A DNA stretch of 64,000 bases from Luteimonas sp. 9C (GTDB taxonomy: Bacteria; Pseudomonadota; Gammaproteobacteria; Xanthomonadales; Xanthomonadaceae), in NCBI RefSeq assembly GCF_902506295.1, contig NZ_LR733313.1, forward strand, positions 248,001 through 312,000. The letters are read 5' to 3'. Below the pieces are notes generated by a model. It was given only the letters and a program-made list of their open reading frames with translations. It ran no database searches and was not told the DNA's origin. The translations under genes were made by a program, and so were the position numbers. Numbering within the stretch: the first letter of the stretch is position 1; each line of letters begins with the position of its first letter. Shown one piece after another: positions 27,047 through 34,869 of the stretch.

Positions 27047-27686
27047 CGCCTGCCGTGCTTTCTCGATGACCGCGACCGGCTGGACTATCTCCACCTGTTG
27101 CGGGAAGCGCTGACGGCGACGGGCGTGCGGTTGCACGCCTATGCGCTGATGGACAACCACGTCCACCTGCTGGCGACGCCCGGTGGCCCCGGCGACCTGA
27201 GCCGGATGATGCAGAAGTTCGGACGGCAGTACGTCGGCCTGTTCAACGCGCGGCATCGCCGCACCGACACGTTGTGGGAAGGCCGGTACAAAGCCTGTCT
27301 GATCGGCGACGAGCGCTACCTCCTCGCCTGCCAGCGTTACATCGAACTCAACCCGGTGCGCGCTCGCATCACTGACGATCCCCTCGCCTATCGCTGGTCG
27401 AGCTGCGCCGCCCATCTGGGACAGCGCATTGGCTCGATGCTGACGCCCCACCCCGCCTGGCTCGCGCTCGATGCCAATCCGGTCAGCCGATCGAAGATTT
27501 GGCGCGACCTGTTGGATGAAGCACTCACCGATGAGCAGCTTGTCGAGATCCGGGCCTACCTCCAACAACAGCGCGCCTGGGGACGGGACGATTTCCGCGC
27601 AATGGTCGAAGCCAAGACCCGCCGCTTCGCAGGCACGCGTCCTGCGCATCGCCCTTCAAAGCGGGATAAGTGAACCTGGCACCGTT
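26875..27686. mobile_element. RAYT element flanked by 19-bp inverted repeats
   Basis: AACGGTGCCAGGTTCACTT at 26875-26893 and its exact reverse complement at 27668-27686 bracket the transposase gene; the right copy overlaps the transposase stop codon. A second left end is at 26698-26716 in the duplication. These ends carry the REP-type GGT-CAGGTTCACTT core seen next to RAYT genes. The unit is likely a RAYT/REP transposon-like cassette, possibly no longer mobile. Confidence 0.7.
26981..27673 (+). CDS. REP-associated tyrosine transposase (RAYT, Y1_Tnp)
   Basis: About 230 residues of the Y1 transposase (IS200/IS605-like) family. RGNNRLPCFLDDRDRLDYLHLL precedes the HUH metal motif in ALMDNHVHLLATP (His60, His62). 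The probable catalytic tyrosine is Tyr84 in GRQYVGLFNARH, followed by DTLWEGRYKACLI and YIELNPVRA, typical of RAYTs. These enzymes nick and join single-stranded DNA at REP palindromes and are linked to REP spread. ATG 26981 matches family starts. It sits between terminal inverted repeats inside the accessory region and is complete. Confidence 0.93.
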   Translation: MGRTPRFDLPGVPQHIVQRGNNRLPCFLDDRDRLDYLHLLREALTATGVRLHAYALMDNHVHLLATPGGPGDLSRMMQKFGRQYVGLFNARHRRTDTLWEGRYKACLIGDERYLLACQRYIELNPVRARITDDPLAYRWSSCAAHLGQRIGSMLTPHPAWLALDANPVSRSKIWRDLLDEALTDEQLVEIRAYLQQQRAWGRDDFRAMVEAKTRRFAGTRPAHRPSKRDK

Positions 27687-27922
27687 ATCTTCTCGATTGG
27701 CAAAGATCAATCTGGGTAAGAGCCCGGATGAATCAGACCTCTTATACAGAATAGATGAATTCGCAGCACTGCAAGGCCAAGGGTTACCAGCTTGCGAGCT
27801 CGCTTCCCGCCTCGTGGATAAGATGAAGACCCATGCGGCCACCTTACTTCCACATGATGGTGTCTCATTTTCTCTCTGGAACAGGGCAGACTAGACAAAC
27901 CCTGAACCCGTAAGCTCCACCG
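27674..27922. other. Low-G+C intergenic remnant
   Basis: No supportable gene. Base composition is more AT-rich than the chromosome, and the stretch separates the RAYT element from an IS3-type remnant. A 74-codon plus-strand frame (27670-27894) and minus-strand frames exist, but their products resemble no family I recognise. Confidence 0.5.
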
Positions 27923-28107
27923 TCAAGCAGACACATCAAAAGTAGAACTTCGGGCGTGTTGGCGGCGGTACTCGACGGGCGTCGGCCCGCCGAGTGAGTC
28001 GCGGGGTCGTGCTTCGTTGTAGTCGATCATCCGCCAGTGGGTGGCTTCGCGGACGTCGTCGAGGCGGGCGAACAGATGTTGATCCAGCACTTCTTCGCAG
28101 TAGGTGG
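27923..28107 (-). pseudogene. 3' remnant of an IS3-family transposase
   Basis: About 60 codons match the C-terminal part of IS3-type OrfB integrase: TYCEEVLDQHLFARLDDV, HWRMIDYNEARPRDSLGG and TPVEYRRQHARSSTFDVSA, including the glutamate of the DDE triad region (C-E-E) and the conserved R-P-x-D-S-L-G. The rest of the transposase is missing: the sequence upstream (on this strand) abruptly becomes a REP-like tag at 28115-28133. A dead fragment left by deletion or by insertion of the tag. Confidence 0.8.
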
Positions 28108-28114
28108 AGCGAAA

Positions 28115-28133
28115 AACGGTGCCAAGTTCACTT
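28115..28133. repeat. Solo REP/RAYT-end tag
   Basis: AACGGTGCCAAGTTCACTT differs by a single base from the 19-base ends of the RAYT element 440 bases away. It abuts the broken IS3 remnant and marks the breakpoint. Confidence 0.7.
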
Positions 28134-28185
28134 CTCTGATATCGGACCAGGTGAACACGGACACAAACGCGCACAGCCGGCACCC

Positions 28186-28533
28186 TCAGGCAGCGACCAC
28201 GTTCATGCCATCGTAGTCGGCGATCTCGAACTGCTCGGCGATGGCGTAAAGCGCTTCAACCCGTGCCTGCAGCGATTCCGGGGTGTGCTGCTCCAGCTTG
28301 TCCACCTGCAGGTAGAAGAACGGATCCTCTTCGTCGACCGGCTCGGTGACGCCGACCACCGTATAGCCCAGCGACTCCATGTGCTGCGCCACCGGAAGCA
28401 GCGCATCGCCATCCTCGTCGACGAAGAAGAACGACCAGCGGCAGACCTCGTCGATGCTCCAGTCCTTGCCCGCCTCGATGTTCTTCTGCCGCGTGTCGGA
28501 GAAGAACGTCTGCATCATTTCCACTGTCATCAT
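28186..28533 (-). CDS. RraB-like ribonuclease E inhibitor family protein
   Basis: About 115 residues: an N-terminal helix (MMQTFFSDTRQKNIEAG), the core CRWSFFFVDEDGDALLPVAQHMESLGY, the segment EEDPFFYLQVDKLEQHTPESL and the family's C-terminal signature FEIADYDGMNV. These fit the RraB family (small acidic regulators that bind RNase E in E. coli); RNase E inhibition here is untested. Its codon use is normal for the chromosome although it sits inside the repeat-rich accessory stretch. ATG 28533 or 28530 may be the start; the open frame upstream is shadow. Confidence 0.8.
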   Translation of the reverse strand: MMTVEMMQTFFSDTRQKNIEAGKDWSIDEVCRWSFFFVDEDGDALLPVAQHMESLGYTVVGVTEPVDEEDPFFYLQVDKLEQHTPESLQARVEALYAIAEQFEIADYDGMNVVAA

Positions 28534-28911
28534 GAAACCGGGCACCGCGTGCTGGCGCCTGGATCTGGCGCAGAGCGAGTATCGGGCATCGGCTGCCGCC
28601 TGCCTACCGGGGACGTAACGGGTAACGGGGTCCACTTACAAGCTCGCGACCGCGTCAGGTTCAACATCCCTGCAAGCCCGGCAAACGAGGCTGACTCGCG
28701 ACCGCGCGACTAAGTGAACCTGACCCTGAGGTTTCGCCTCCATCTTTCTCATGGACCAAAAGGACCAGAATGGGATGGAGACTATCTAGGGGGGGGGTTA
28801 ATTCCCTCCGTCCCCTTTGATCTCTGCCGCCAGCCGTCCTCGATCAGATGGCGCTGGCGCCATGAAAACGTGGGGAAACCTTAGAACCTGACCCCGTTAG
28901 CCGTTATTCCT
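28534..28911. repeat. Intergenic stretch with several REP-like tags
   Basis: No gene. Partial tags share the core of the RAYT ends: aacggggtccactta near 28626, aagtgaacctgaccct near 28711 and aacctgaccccgtta near 28885. The first two lie in opposite orientation with a shared 'gctcgcgaccgcg' motif beside each, forming an imperfect inverted pair of roughly 100 bases. A run of nine or more G lies at about 28790. Confidence 0.6.
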
Positions 28912-30474
28912 CTATCTCCCCTTATCTCTATTCTTTGGCCTAGCGAGCCCGTGAGCTCCGCGTCGAGCGCGCAAGTGATTACGGACTGCAGTCTGCACGA
29001 GCAACGGCAGATTCTTATCAATCTCATACCCTTCGGCCCCGGGAACTGACCTGCAAGAGAACCAATAGCGCCCGCCCTTGTCCACATTTCCCAACAGGGA
29101 TCTTGAGTAAAGGAATTCTATAAGAGCGTCTACATCTAGCGTAGGCAAAACTTTGCGCAGACTATTACGCAGGTCAACGTATGAGATGTATTGCCTAACG
29201 CCTGAAAGAACATCGAATATATGATCTACCTCTAAAGAGGAGTAGGTCGCAGACATCTCATTACATACTTCCAAGTATAATGCAGCTTGATACTGCTCCT
29301 TAAGCCGCCTAACGTCCTGGTAGCCGAGTGGTATTGTATATTCGAAATCGTTAAGCGGAGAAAAGAAAACAATCAAATCCCGAGGCCTGAATAGAGTATG
29401 TTCAAGGATTTCTCGGAAAGTACTTTTGGACCTATTTTCCGGAACATAGGACACCAGTGACTTCCATGGATCATCCACTTGACATGGAATCCCTGCATAC
29501 TTAAACGCGAAAGATATCCTTCGATTGATCATTTGCTTCAAGAAAATTTCGCTTTCCCCGGAGTCCTTCAGCTCGCGCTCTCGAATCCAAGAAATTCGAT
29601 AACTATACGTATCGATAATTTTTGCGGTATCGGCAAAATCTTTTAACTGCAGAGCAATATCATCTCGAAGCAGCATAACGGCTTTTGCGCCCGTCCCTGC
29701 AAACGTATCAAGATTAAGAGATTTTAAAGTTCTAAGCAGCTCGACCACCGTTAGCTTTGATGCGTCGTCACCCACATAACCGAGATCGAGATCGTCAAAA
29801 AATAGGTAGAATGAGTTTTGATTTTCGCGCACATATCTGCTATTTAGCACGTCGCGGACCACCTCCTCCAAGTGCGGAAGAAGTCGCGAATAGTGCGCGC
29901 GCTCCTCTTTAATCTCTAAATTTTTCCCGTAGTGATTTTTTAGAAATCTTTTAAAAATGTCCGTCGACACTGTGAATTGGTGCTTTTTAATCTCGCTAAC
30001 AACATTAGCGCGATTTATATCTATATACCCAGAATTCTTTCGGAGAAACTGCTCAAGCAAGTTAAACTTATTGCTCGATCTAGCCGCCTCATTATCCAGA
30101 AATAGTTTTATTACCTGCGTCAGTGCCAGCCATTTTACAAAGACGGAAGCATTGAATTCGACCCCAGCCTCCGCCGCGCCGCGAGTTATTAGCTCAATAT
30201 CGTAGTCATGCCGCCTTACGAACTTTGCAAAAATGGTTGGGTGACTTTTCGAATGCTCGCACACAAAAGTTCCAAACGCGCTTTTGCCGGACCCCTTCCT
30301 GCCTATAAGAATGAACTTTTCGTGATCAAGCTGTTCGGCTATTCTCTGATAATCTTCGTAGACTTCAGATATCGGCATCCGTCGATTATCGGCCTCTCCT
30401 TCTGCCTCCGCGCAGCCCAAGAAAAGCTTGGGGATTTTTGCGCCACCTTTTGTAAAAATGCTTGACAAGCTCAT
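28912..30474 (-). CDS. AT-rich P-loop ATPase (Sll1717/KAP-like), probably acquired
   Basis: About 520 residues with Walker A FILIGRKGSGKSAFGTF (near residues 54-70) and Walker B FYLFFDDLDLGY (near 222-233), followed by AVMLLRDDIALQLKD and FRPRDLIVFFSPL, which resemble the 'P-loop ATPase, Sll1717 family' or KAP/STAND-type group. The C-terminal 130 residues look like winged-helix folds (LIEFLYSRSLLGNVDKGGRYWF). Codon use is strongly AT-rich compared with both neighbours, indicating horizontal acquisition. A G-rich ribosome binding site (AGGGGGG) lies five to six bases before the ATG. Related ATPases occur in defence islands; no nuclease partner gene is visible, so a defence role is speculative. 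Confidence 0.8.
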   Translation of the reverse strand: MSLSSIFTKGGAKIPKLFLGCAEAEGEADNRRMPISEVYEDYQRIAEQLDHEKFILIGRKGSGKSAFGTFVCEHSKSHPTIFAKFVRRHDYDIELITRGAAEAGVEFNASVFVKWLALTQVIKLFLDNEAARSSNKFNLLEQFLRKNSGYIDINRANVVSEIKKHQFTVSTDIFKRFLKNHYGKNLEIKEERAHYSRLLPHLEEVVRDVLNSRYVRENQNSFYLFFDDLDLGYVGDDASKLTVVELLRTLKSLNLDTFAGTGAKAVMLLRDDIALQLKDFADTAKIIDTYSYRISWIRERELKDSGESEIFLKQMINRRISFAFKYAGIPCQVDDPWKSLVSYVPENRSKSTFREILEHTLFRPRDLIVFFSPLNDFEYTIPLGYQDVRRLKEQYQAALYLEVCNEMSATYSSLEVDHIFDVLSGVRQYISYVDLRNSLRKVLPTLDVDALIEFLYSRSLLGNVDKGGRYWFSCRSVPGAEGYEIDKNLPLLVQTAVRNHLRARRGAHGLARPKNRDKGR

Positions 30475-30483
30475 GAAACCCCC

Positions 30484-30600
30484 CTAGTTCAATTCCTTTT
30501 CGGAGCCGTCGCTCAGTAGAACTTCGCGCGCCATCTGTCCTGATCGATGCGTTTTCACGCGTAAGTAGGCACTAGGCATTACGGCGTGCCAAACATTCAT
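30484..30600 (-). CDS. Small ORF coupled to icmF (38 codons), uncertain
   Basis: ATG 30600 shares one base with the icmF stop (TGATG) and reads [20 protein letters not shown] followed by GQMAREVLLSDGSEKELN and a TAG at 30484. The G+C and charge pattern resemble host coding sequence. It could be a real coupled peptide, or the surviving 5' end of a longer gene cut by arrival of the AT-rich ATPase segment. It occupies the promoter-side region of the ATPase gene. Confidence 0.35.
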   Translation of the reverse strand: MNVWHAVMPSAYLRVKTHRSGQMAREVLLSDGSEKELN

Positions 30601-33600
30601 CACATATTCCTTCGATATTCCCCACCCACGTCATACAACGCATGGCTGATCTGTCCCAGGCTATGCGTCTTCACCGCTTCCATCAGCGCTTCGAACACAT
30701 TGCGCCGTTCCCGCGCCGCGTTCTGAAGATACGCGAGACCATGCCCGTCGTGGACCATCGGCGCCTGCTCGTCGGCGTCGGCCTGATGGGCGTGTGAGGT
30801 CTCGCCCTTCGGCGCGAGGGCATTGCGGCCTTGCTGCCAGTTGCGGACGTTCTCGATCTGCTGGCCCTTCTCTTCTTCGGTGCTGCGAATCAGTTCGATC
30901 TCGGTGGCGATCTCGCCGGCGTGTTCCTTGGGCAGGAACATGTTCACGCCCACCAGGGGCAACGAGCCGTCGTGCTTCTTGTGCTCGTAGTACATGGACT
31001 CCTCCTGGATCTTGCCGCGCTGGTACATGGTGTCCATGGCGCCCAGCACGCCGCCGCGCTCGCTGATGGCTTCGAACTCCTTGTAGACGGCCTCCTCCAC
31101 GATGTCGGTGAGGTAGTCGACGGCAAAGCTGCCCTGCCAGGGATTCTCGATGAAGTTGAGCCCCATTTCCTTGTTGATGATCATCTGGATGGCGACGGCG
31201 CGGCGCACGCTTTCTTCCGTGGGCGTGGTGATGGCTTCGTCGTAGGCGTTGGTGTGCAGGCTATTGCAGTTGTCGAACAGGGCGTAGAGCGCCTGCAGCG
31301 TGGTGCGGATGTCGTTGAACTGGATCTCCTGCGCGTGCAGGGACCGGCCGCTGGTCTGGATGTGGTACTTCATCATCTGGCTGCGTTCGTTGGCGCCGTA
31401 GCGCTCACGCATCGCTCTTGCCCAGATGCGGCGGGCGACGCGGCCGATGACGGTGTACTCGGGGTCCATGCCGTTGGAGAAGAAGAACGACAGGTTGGGC
31501 GCGAAGTCGTCCACACGCATCCCGCGCGCGAGGTAGTACTCGACGATGGTGAAGCCGTTGCTCAGGGTGAAAGCGAGCTGGCTGATCGGGTTCGCGCCGG
31601 CTTCGGCGATGTGATAGCCGGAGATGCTGACCGAGTAGAAATTGCGGACCTTGCGGTCGACGAAGTACTGCTGGATGTCGCCCATCATCCGCAGCGCGAA
31701 CTCGGTGCTGAAGATGCAGGTGTTCTGGGCCTGGTCCTCTTTGAGGATGTCGGCCTGCACGGTGCCGCGCACGGTGGCGAGCGTGCGGGCCTTGATGTCG
31801 GCGTAGGTGTCGGCGTCCACCATCTGGTCGCCGGACACGCCCAGCAGGCTCAGGCCGAGGCCGTCATTGGTGGGCGGCAGTTCGCCGTGGTAACGCGGGC
31901 GCTCGCGGCCCTCGAAGAGCTTGGCGAGTTTGGCTTCGGCATCCTTCCAGCGGGCGTCGTCGGCTTTGAGGTACTTCTCGATCTGCTGGTCGATGGCGCA
32001 GTTCATGAACATCGCCAGGATCATCGGCGCGGGGCCGTTGATCGTCATCGACACCGACGTGGTGGGCGCGCACAGGTCGAAGCCGGAATAGAGCTTCTTC
32101 ATGTCGTCGAGCGTGGGGATGTTGACGCCCGAGTTGCCGATCTTGCCGTAGATGTCCGGGCGCGGCGCCGGGTCTTCGCCGTACAGGGTGACGCTGTCGA
32201 AGGCGGTGGACAGGCGCGCGGCCGGCTGGCCGACGGACAGGTAATGGAAGCGGCGGTTGGTGCGCTCGGGCGTGCCCTCGCCCGCGAACATGCGGATCGG
32301 GTCTTCGCCGGTGCGGCGGTACGGGTATACGCCGCCGGTGTAGGGATAGCTGCCCGGCAGGTTTTCCTTGCCCAGGAAGGTCAGCAGCTCGCCCCAGCTC
32401 TTGTAGGTGGGCGCGGCGATCTTGGGAATCTTCTGGTGGCTCAGCGAATCGCGGTAGTTGTCGACCTTGATCGACTTGTCGCGCACCTGGTACTCGGTGA
32501 ACTCGTCGGTGATCGACTTCAGGCGCTGCGGCCAGTCGCGCAGGAGTTTCAGCGATTCGCTGCTGAGGGCCTGGATGGCGTCGTTGTAGCGCTGGCGCAG
32601 GGTGAGGAGGGAGCGGTCGACCGCGCTGGACGCGACGACGCCGGCCTGCTCGGGTTCGGCGGGCACGGCCGGAGACGGGCTATCGACGACGGTGGCCATC
32701 CCCGCCCCCTCTCCCGGCGCGCGTTGCGCGCCGACCTCTCCCGCGGGGGGAGAGGTGAGCAACGCATCGGAGTGGTACAGGTCCAACGCCTTCGGCAGCT
32801 TGTCGTCGCCCAGTTCCTGCAGCGCCTGCCACATGGCCTGGGCGCGGTCGGCGGCTTCGGCCTGGCGCTCGATGTCGCTGTTGATGCGGCGGCCGGATTC
32901 GGCGATCTCGGCCAGATAGCGCACGCGCGCGCCTGGGATCAGCACGGTGGCGCGCGGTTCCTTGAGCGAGGTGTCGAGGTGGGGGCGGAAGTCGCAGTGG
33001 GGGGAAGAGAAAGAAAGGGGGTCAGAGTCACTTTTCCCCGCTGCGCCCTCGCCCGGTGCGGACTGATCGGGGGAAAAGTGACTCTGACCCCCTTTCTTCT
33101 TCCCGGCGCCGGTCTTCTCGCGCAGCAGGCGGCACAGGTTGTCGAACATCCAGGTCACGCCGGGATCGTTGAACTGGCTGGCGATGGTGGGATACACCGG
33201 CACGTCGGCATCGGCGGTCTGGAAGGCGACGCGGTTGCGCTTCCACTGCTTGCGGATGTCGCGCAGCGCGTCCTCGGCGCCGCGCTTGTCGTACTTGTTG
33301 AGCACGATCAGCTCGGCGTAATCGATCATGTCGATCTTCTCGAGCTGGCTGGCCGCGCCGTAATCGCTGGTCATGACGTACATCGGGAAATCGACCAGAT
33401 CGACGATCTCCGAATCCGACTGGCCGATACCGGCGGTCTCCACGATGACGAGGTCGTAGGCGAGGCTCTTGAGAAAGCCGATGCAGTCCTTGAGCACCGC
33501 ATTGGTGGCGACGTTCTGACGGCGTGTGGCCATCGAGCGCATGTAGACGCGGTGGCTGCGCAGCGAATTCATGCGGATGCGATCGCCGAGGAGCGCGCCG

Positions 33601-34358
33601 CCGCTGCGGCGACGCGTGGGATCGACCGAGATCACCGCGATGCGCATCTGCGGGAAGCTGGCGAGGAAGCGGTTAAGCAGTTCGTCGGTGACCGAGGACT
33701 TGCCCGCGCCGCCGGTGCCGGTGATGCCGATGACGGGCGTCTTGCCGCCGGCCAGCTGCCAGGTCTTGCGCAGCGTGCCGAGTTCGGCCTCGCTGATGCT
33801 GCCGTCTTCGAGCGCGGACAGCACGCGGCCCAGGCCGATTTCGTCGTCGATGTCGGGCGCGTGACCGGAGTCGTCACGGACGGCGGCATCGCGCGCGGAT
33901 GCGGCGCGGTGGACGACGTCCTCGATCATTTCGACGAGGCCCATCTTCATGCCGTCGTTCGGGTGATAGATGCGCTCGACGCCGTAGCCCTGCAGCTCGC
34001 GGATCTCCTCGGGCGTGATCGTGCCGCCACCGCCGCCGAACACGCGGATATGGCCGGCGCCGCGTTCCTTGAGCATGTCGACCATGTACTTGAAGTACTC
34101 GACGTGCCCGCCCTGGTAGCTCGACAGCGCGATGCCGTCGGCGTCTTCCTGCAGCGCGGCGCGCACGACGTCCTCGACGCTGCGGTTGTGGCCGAGGTGG
34201 ATGACCTCCGCGCCCTGCGACTGGATGAGCCGCCGCATGATGTTGATGGCCGCGTCGTGCCCGTCGAACAGGCTGGCGGCGGTGACGAAGCGCAGCGGCG
34301 AGGACTCTGGCTGACGGTCGGTGGCGGTGGAATCGATCTGGCTGGCCGGCGTGCTCAT
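30600..34358 (-). CDS. icmF: Fused isobutyryl-CoA mutase IcmF
   Basis: About 1252 residues, larger than usual (around 1090-1100). Domain order: B12-binding domain ([19 protein letters not shown] with the Asp-x-His cobalt ligand region near residue 34), MeaI-type G-protein chaperone ([19 protein letters not shown] near 215; [11 protein letters not shown]), and the acyl-CoA substrate barrel ([57 protein letters not shown]). It interconverts isobutyryl-CoA and n-butyryl-CoA, or isovaleryl/pivalyl-CoA, with adenosylcobalamin. AGGAG lies eight bases before ATG 34358. Two palindromic repeats (32702-32760 and 33011-33098) are translated as extra low-complexity residues between the G domain and the barrel. 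Confidence 0.95.
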   Translation of the reverse strand: MSTPASQIDSTATDRQPESSPLRFVTAASLFDGHDAAINIMRRLIQSQGAEVIHLGHNRSVEDVVRAALQEDADGIALSSYQGGHVEYFKYMVDMLKERGAGHIRVFGGGGGTITPEEIRELQGYGVERIYHPNDGMKMGLVEMIEDVVHRAASARDAAVRDDSGHAPDIDDEIGLGRVLSALEDGSISEAELGTLRKTWQLAGGKTPVIGITGTGGAGKSSVTDELLNRFLASFPQMRIAVISVDPTRRRSGGALLGDRIRMNSLRSHRVYMRSMATRRQNVATNAVLKDCIGFLKSLAYDLVIVETAGIGQSDSEIVDLVDFPMYVMTSDYGAASQLEKIDMIDYAELIVLNKYDKRGAEDALRDIRKQWKRNRVAFQTADADVPVYPTIASQFNDPGVTWMFDNLCRLLREKTGAGKKKGGQSHFSPDQSAPGEGAAGKSDSDPLSFSSPHCDFRPHLDTSLKEPRATVLIPGARVRYLAEIAESGRRINSDIERQAEAADRAQAMWQALQELGDDKLPKALDLYHSDALLTSPPAGEVGAQRAPGEGAGMATVVDSPSPAVPAEPEQAGVVASSAVDRSLLTLRQRYNDAIQALSSESLKLLRDWPQRLKSITDEFTEYQVRDKSIKVDNYRDSLSHQKIPKIAAPTYKSWGELLTFLGKENLPGSYPYTGGVYPYRRTGEDPIRMFAGEGTPERTNRRFHYLSVGQPAARLSTAFDSVTLYGEDPAPRPDIYGKIGNSGVNIPTLDDMKKLYSGFDLCAPTTSVSMTINGPAPMILAMFMNCAIDQQIEKYLKADDARWKDAEAKLAKLFEGRERPRYHGELPPTNDGLGLSLLGVSGDQMVDADTYADIKARTLATVRGTVQADILKEDQAQNTCIFSTEFALRMMGDIQQYFVDRKVRNFYSVSISGYHIAEAGANPISQLAFTLSNGFTIVEYYLARGMRVDDFAPNLSFFFSNGMDPEYTVIGRVARRIWARAMRERYGANERSQMMKYHIQTSGRSLHAQEIQFNDIRTTLQALYALFDNCNSLHTNAYDEAITTPTEESVRRAVAIQMIINKEMGLNFIENPWQGSFAVDYLTDIVEEAVYKEFEAISERGGVLGAMDTMYQRGKIQEESMYYEHKKHDGSLPLVGVNMFLPKEHAGEIATEIELIRSTEEEKGQQIENVRNWQQGRNALAPKGETSHAHQADADEQAPMVHDGHGLAYLQNAARERRNVFEALMEAVKTHSLGQISHALYDVGGEYRRNM
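32702..32760. repeat. Palindromic repeat inside icmF (CTCTCCC type)
   Basis: Within the icmF frame, GGCGCGC (32716-32722) and GCGCGCC (32726-32732) form one hairpin, and ACCTCTCCC (32734-32742) with GGGAGAGGT (32748-32756) forms another; CCCTCTCCC also occurs at 32706-32714. Such CTCTCCC/GGGAGAG elements usually lie between genes in Xanthomonadaceae. It encodes about 20 residues ([18 protein letters not shown]) that interrupt the IcmF linker near residue 540. Confidence 0.75.
33011..33098. repeat. Perfect REP palindrome inside the icmF coding sequence
   Basis: AAGAAAGGGGGTCAGAGTCA... at 33011-33039 and its exact 29-base reverse complement at 33070-33098 surround a 30-base loop. The core GGTCAGAGTCACTTTTCCCC is a known REP type associated with RAYT genes. 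It is read through in the icmF frame as residues about 421-450 ([19 protein letters not shown] then [11 protein letters not shown]) without a stop codon. Confidence 0.9.
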
Positions 34359-34562
34359 GGCGCGCTCCTGCGGGGGAAAAAGATGCGTCGATTGTAGCGG
34401 CGAGGCGCAGAGCTGTTTCGCCTGAAAATATGCTGCGGTGCGACAAACACGGGCGGTGTCGCACCCGGTGCGCGCATCGCGGGACTGGTCGCGGCGGTGG
34501 CCCTTGCCTGGTCTCCACAACGTGTGGCGCAGCCTGCAGGCCTGCCCGCCGGACCGCCGCCC

Positions 34563-34757
34563 ATGACTCCACTCGACAAGCCGCTCAAGCGCGAAGTGCG
34601 CATCGGCGAGGACCTCTACTCGCTGACCCTCGATCCCGACGGCCTCAAGCTGGTGCCCAAGGGCAAGCGCAAGGGGCTGGCGCTGCGCTGGACCGATCTG
34701 GCCAGCGGCGATGCCGCGCTGGCGACTGCGCTGCAGGCATCGCTGGCGTCGCGCTGA
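34563..34757 (+). CDS. Small soluble protein, unknown function
   Basis: About 64 residues from ATG 34563: [20 protein letters not shown], then [23 protein letters not shown] and a helical end [16 protein letters not shown]. It looks like a genuine small protein with a beta-strand-rich middle and basic charge; I do not recognise the family. It lies divergent from icmF, 205 bases from its start. Confidence 0.7.
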   Translation: MTPLDKPLKREVRIGEDLYSLTLDPDGLKLVPKGKRKGLALRWTDLASGDAALATALQASLASR

Positions 34758-34869
34758 TCGCAGCGTCCGGCGCGGCACCGCTGGCCCGCATGGGCGGACA
34801 GCGCGCGGTTGCCCCGTCTCGGGCTCGGACCCGGCGAGGTCGCGCGCAAGGCGACCCCGCCAGGCGTGC

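Noticed and set aside
27670..27894. 74-codon frame after the RAYT gene.
   Set aside because: No start signal and no family resemblance; it begins inside the RAYT right end.
28780..28800. Long G-run as a phase-variable tract.
   Set aside because: It lies between genes, not in a coding frame or clear promoter, so a switching role is not supported.
30831..34397. 1188-codon plus-strand frame antisense to icmF.
   Set aside because: High-G+C shadow; composition is Val/Ala/Asp-repetitive with no motif, while the minus-strand frame has clear IcmF domains.
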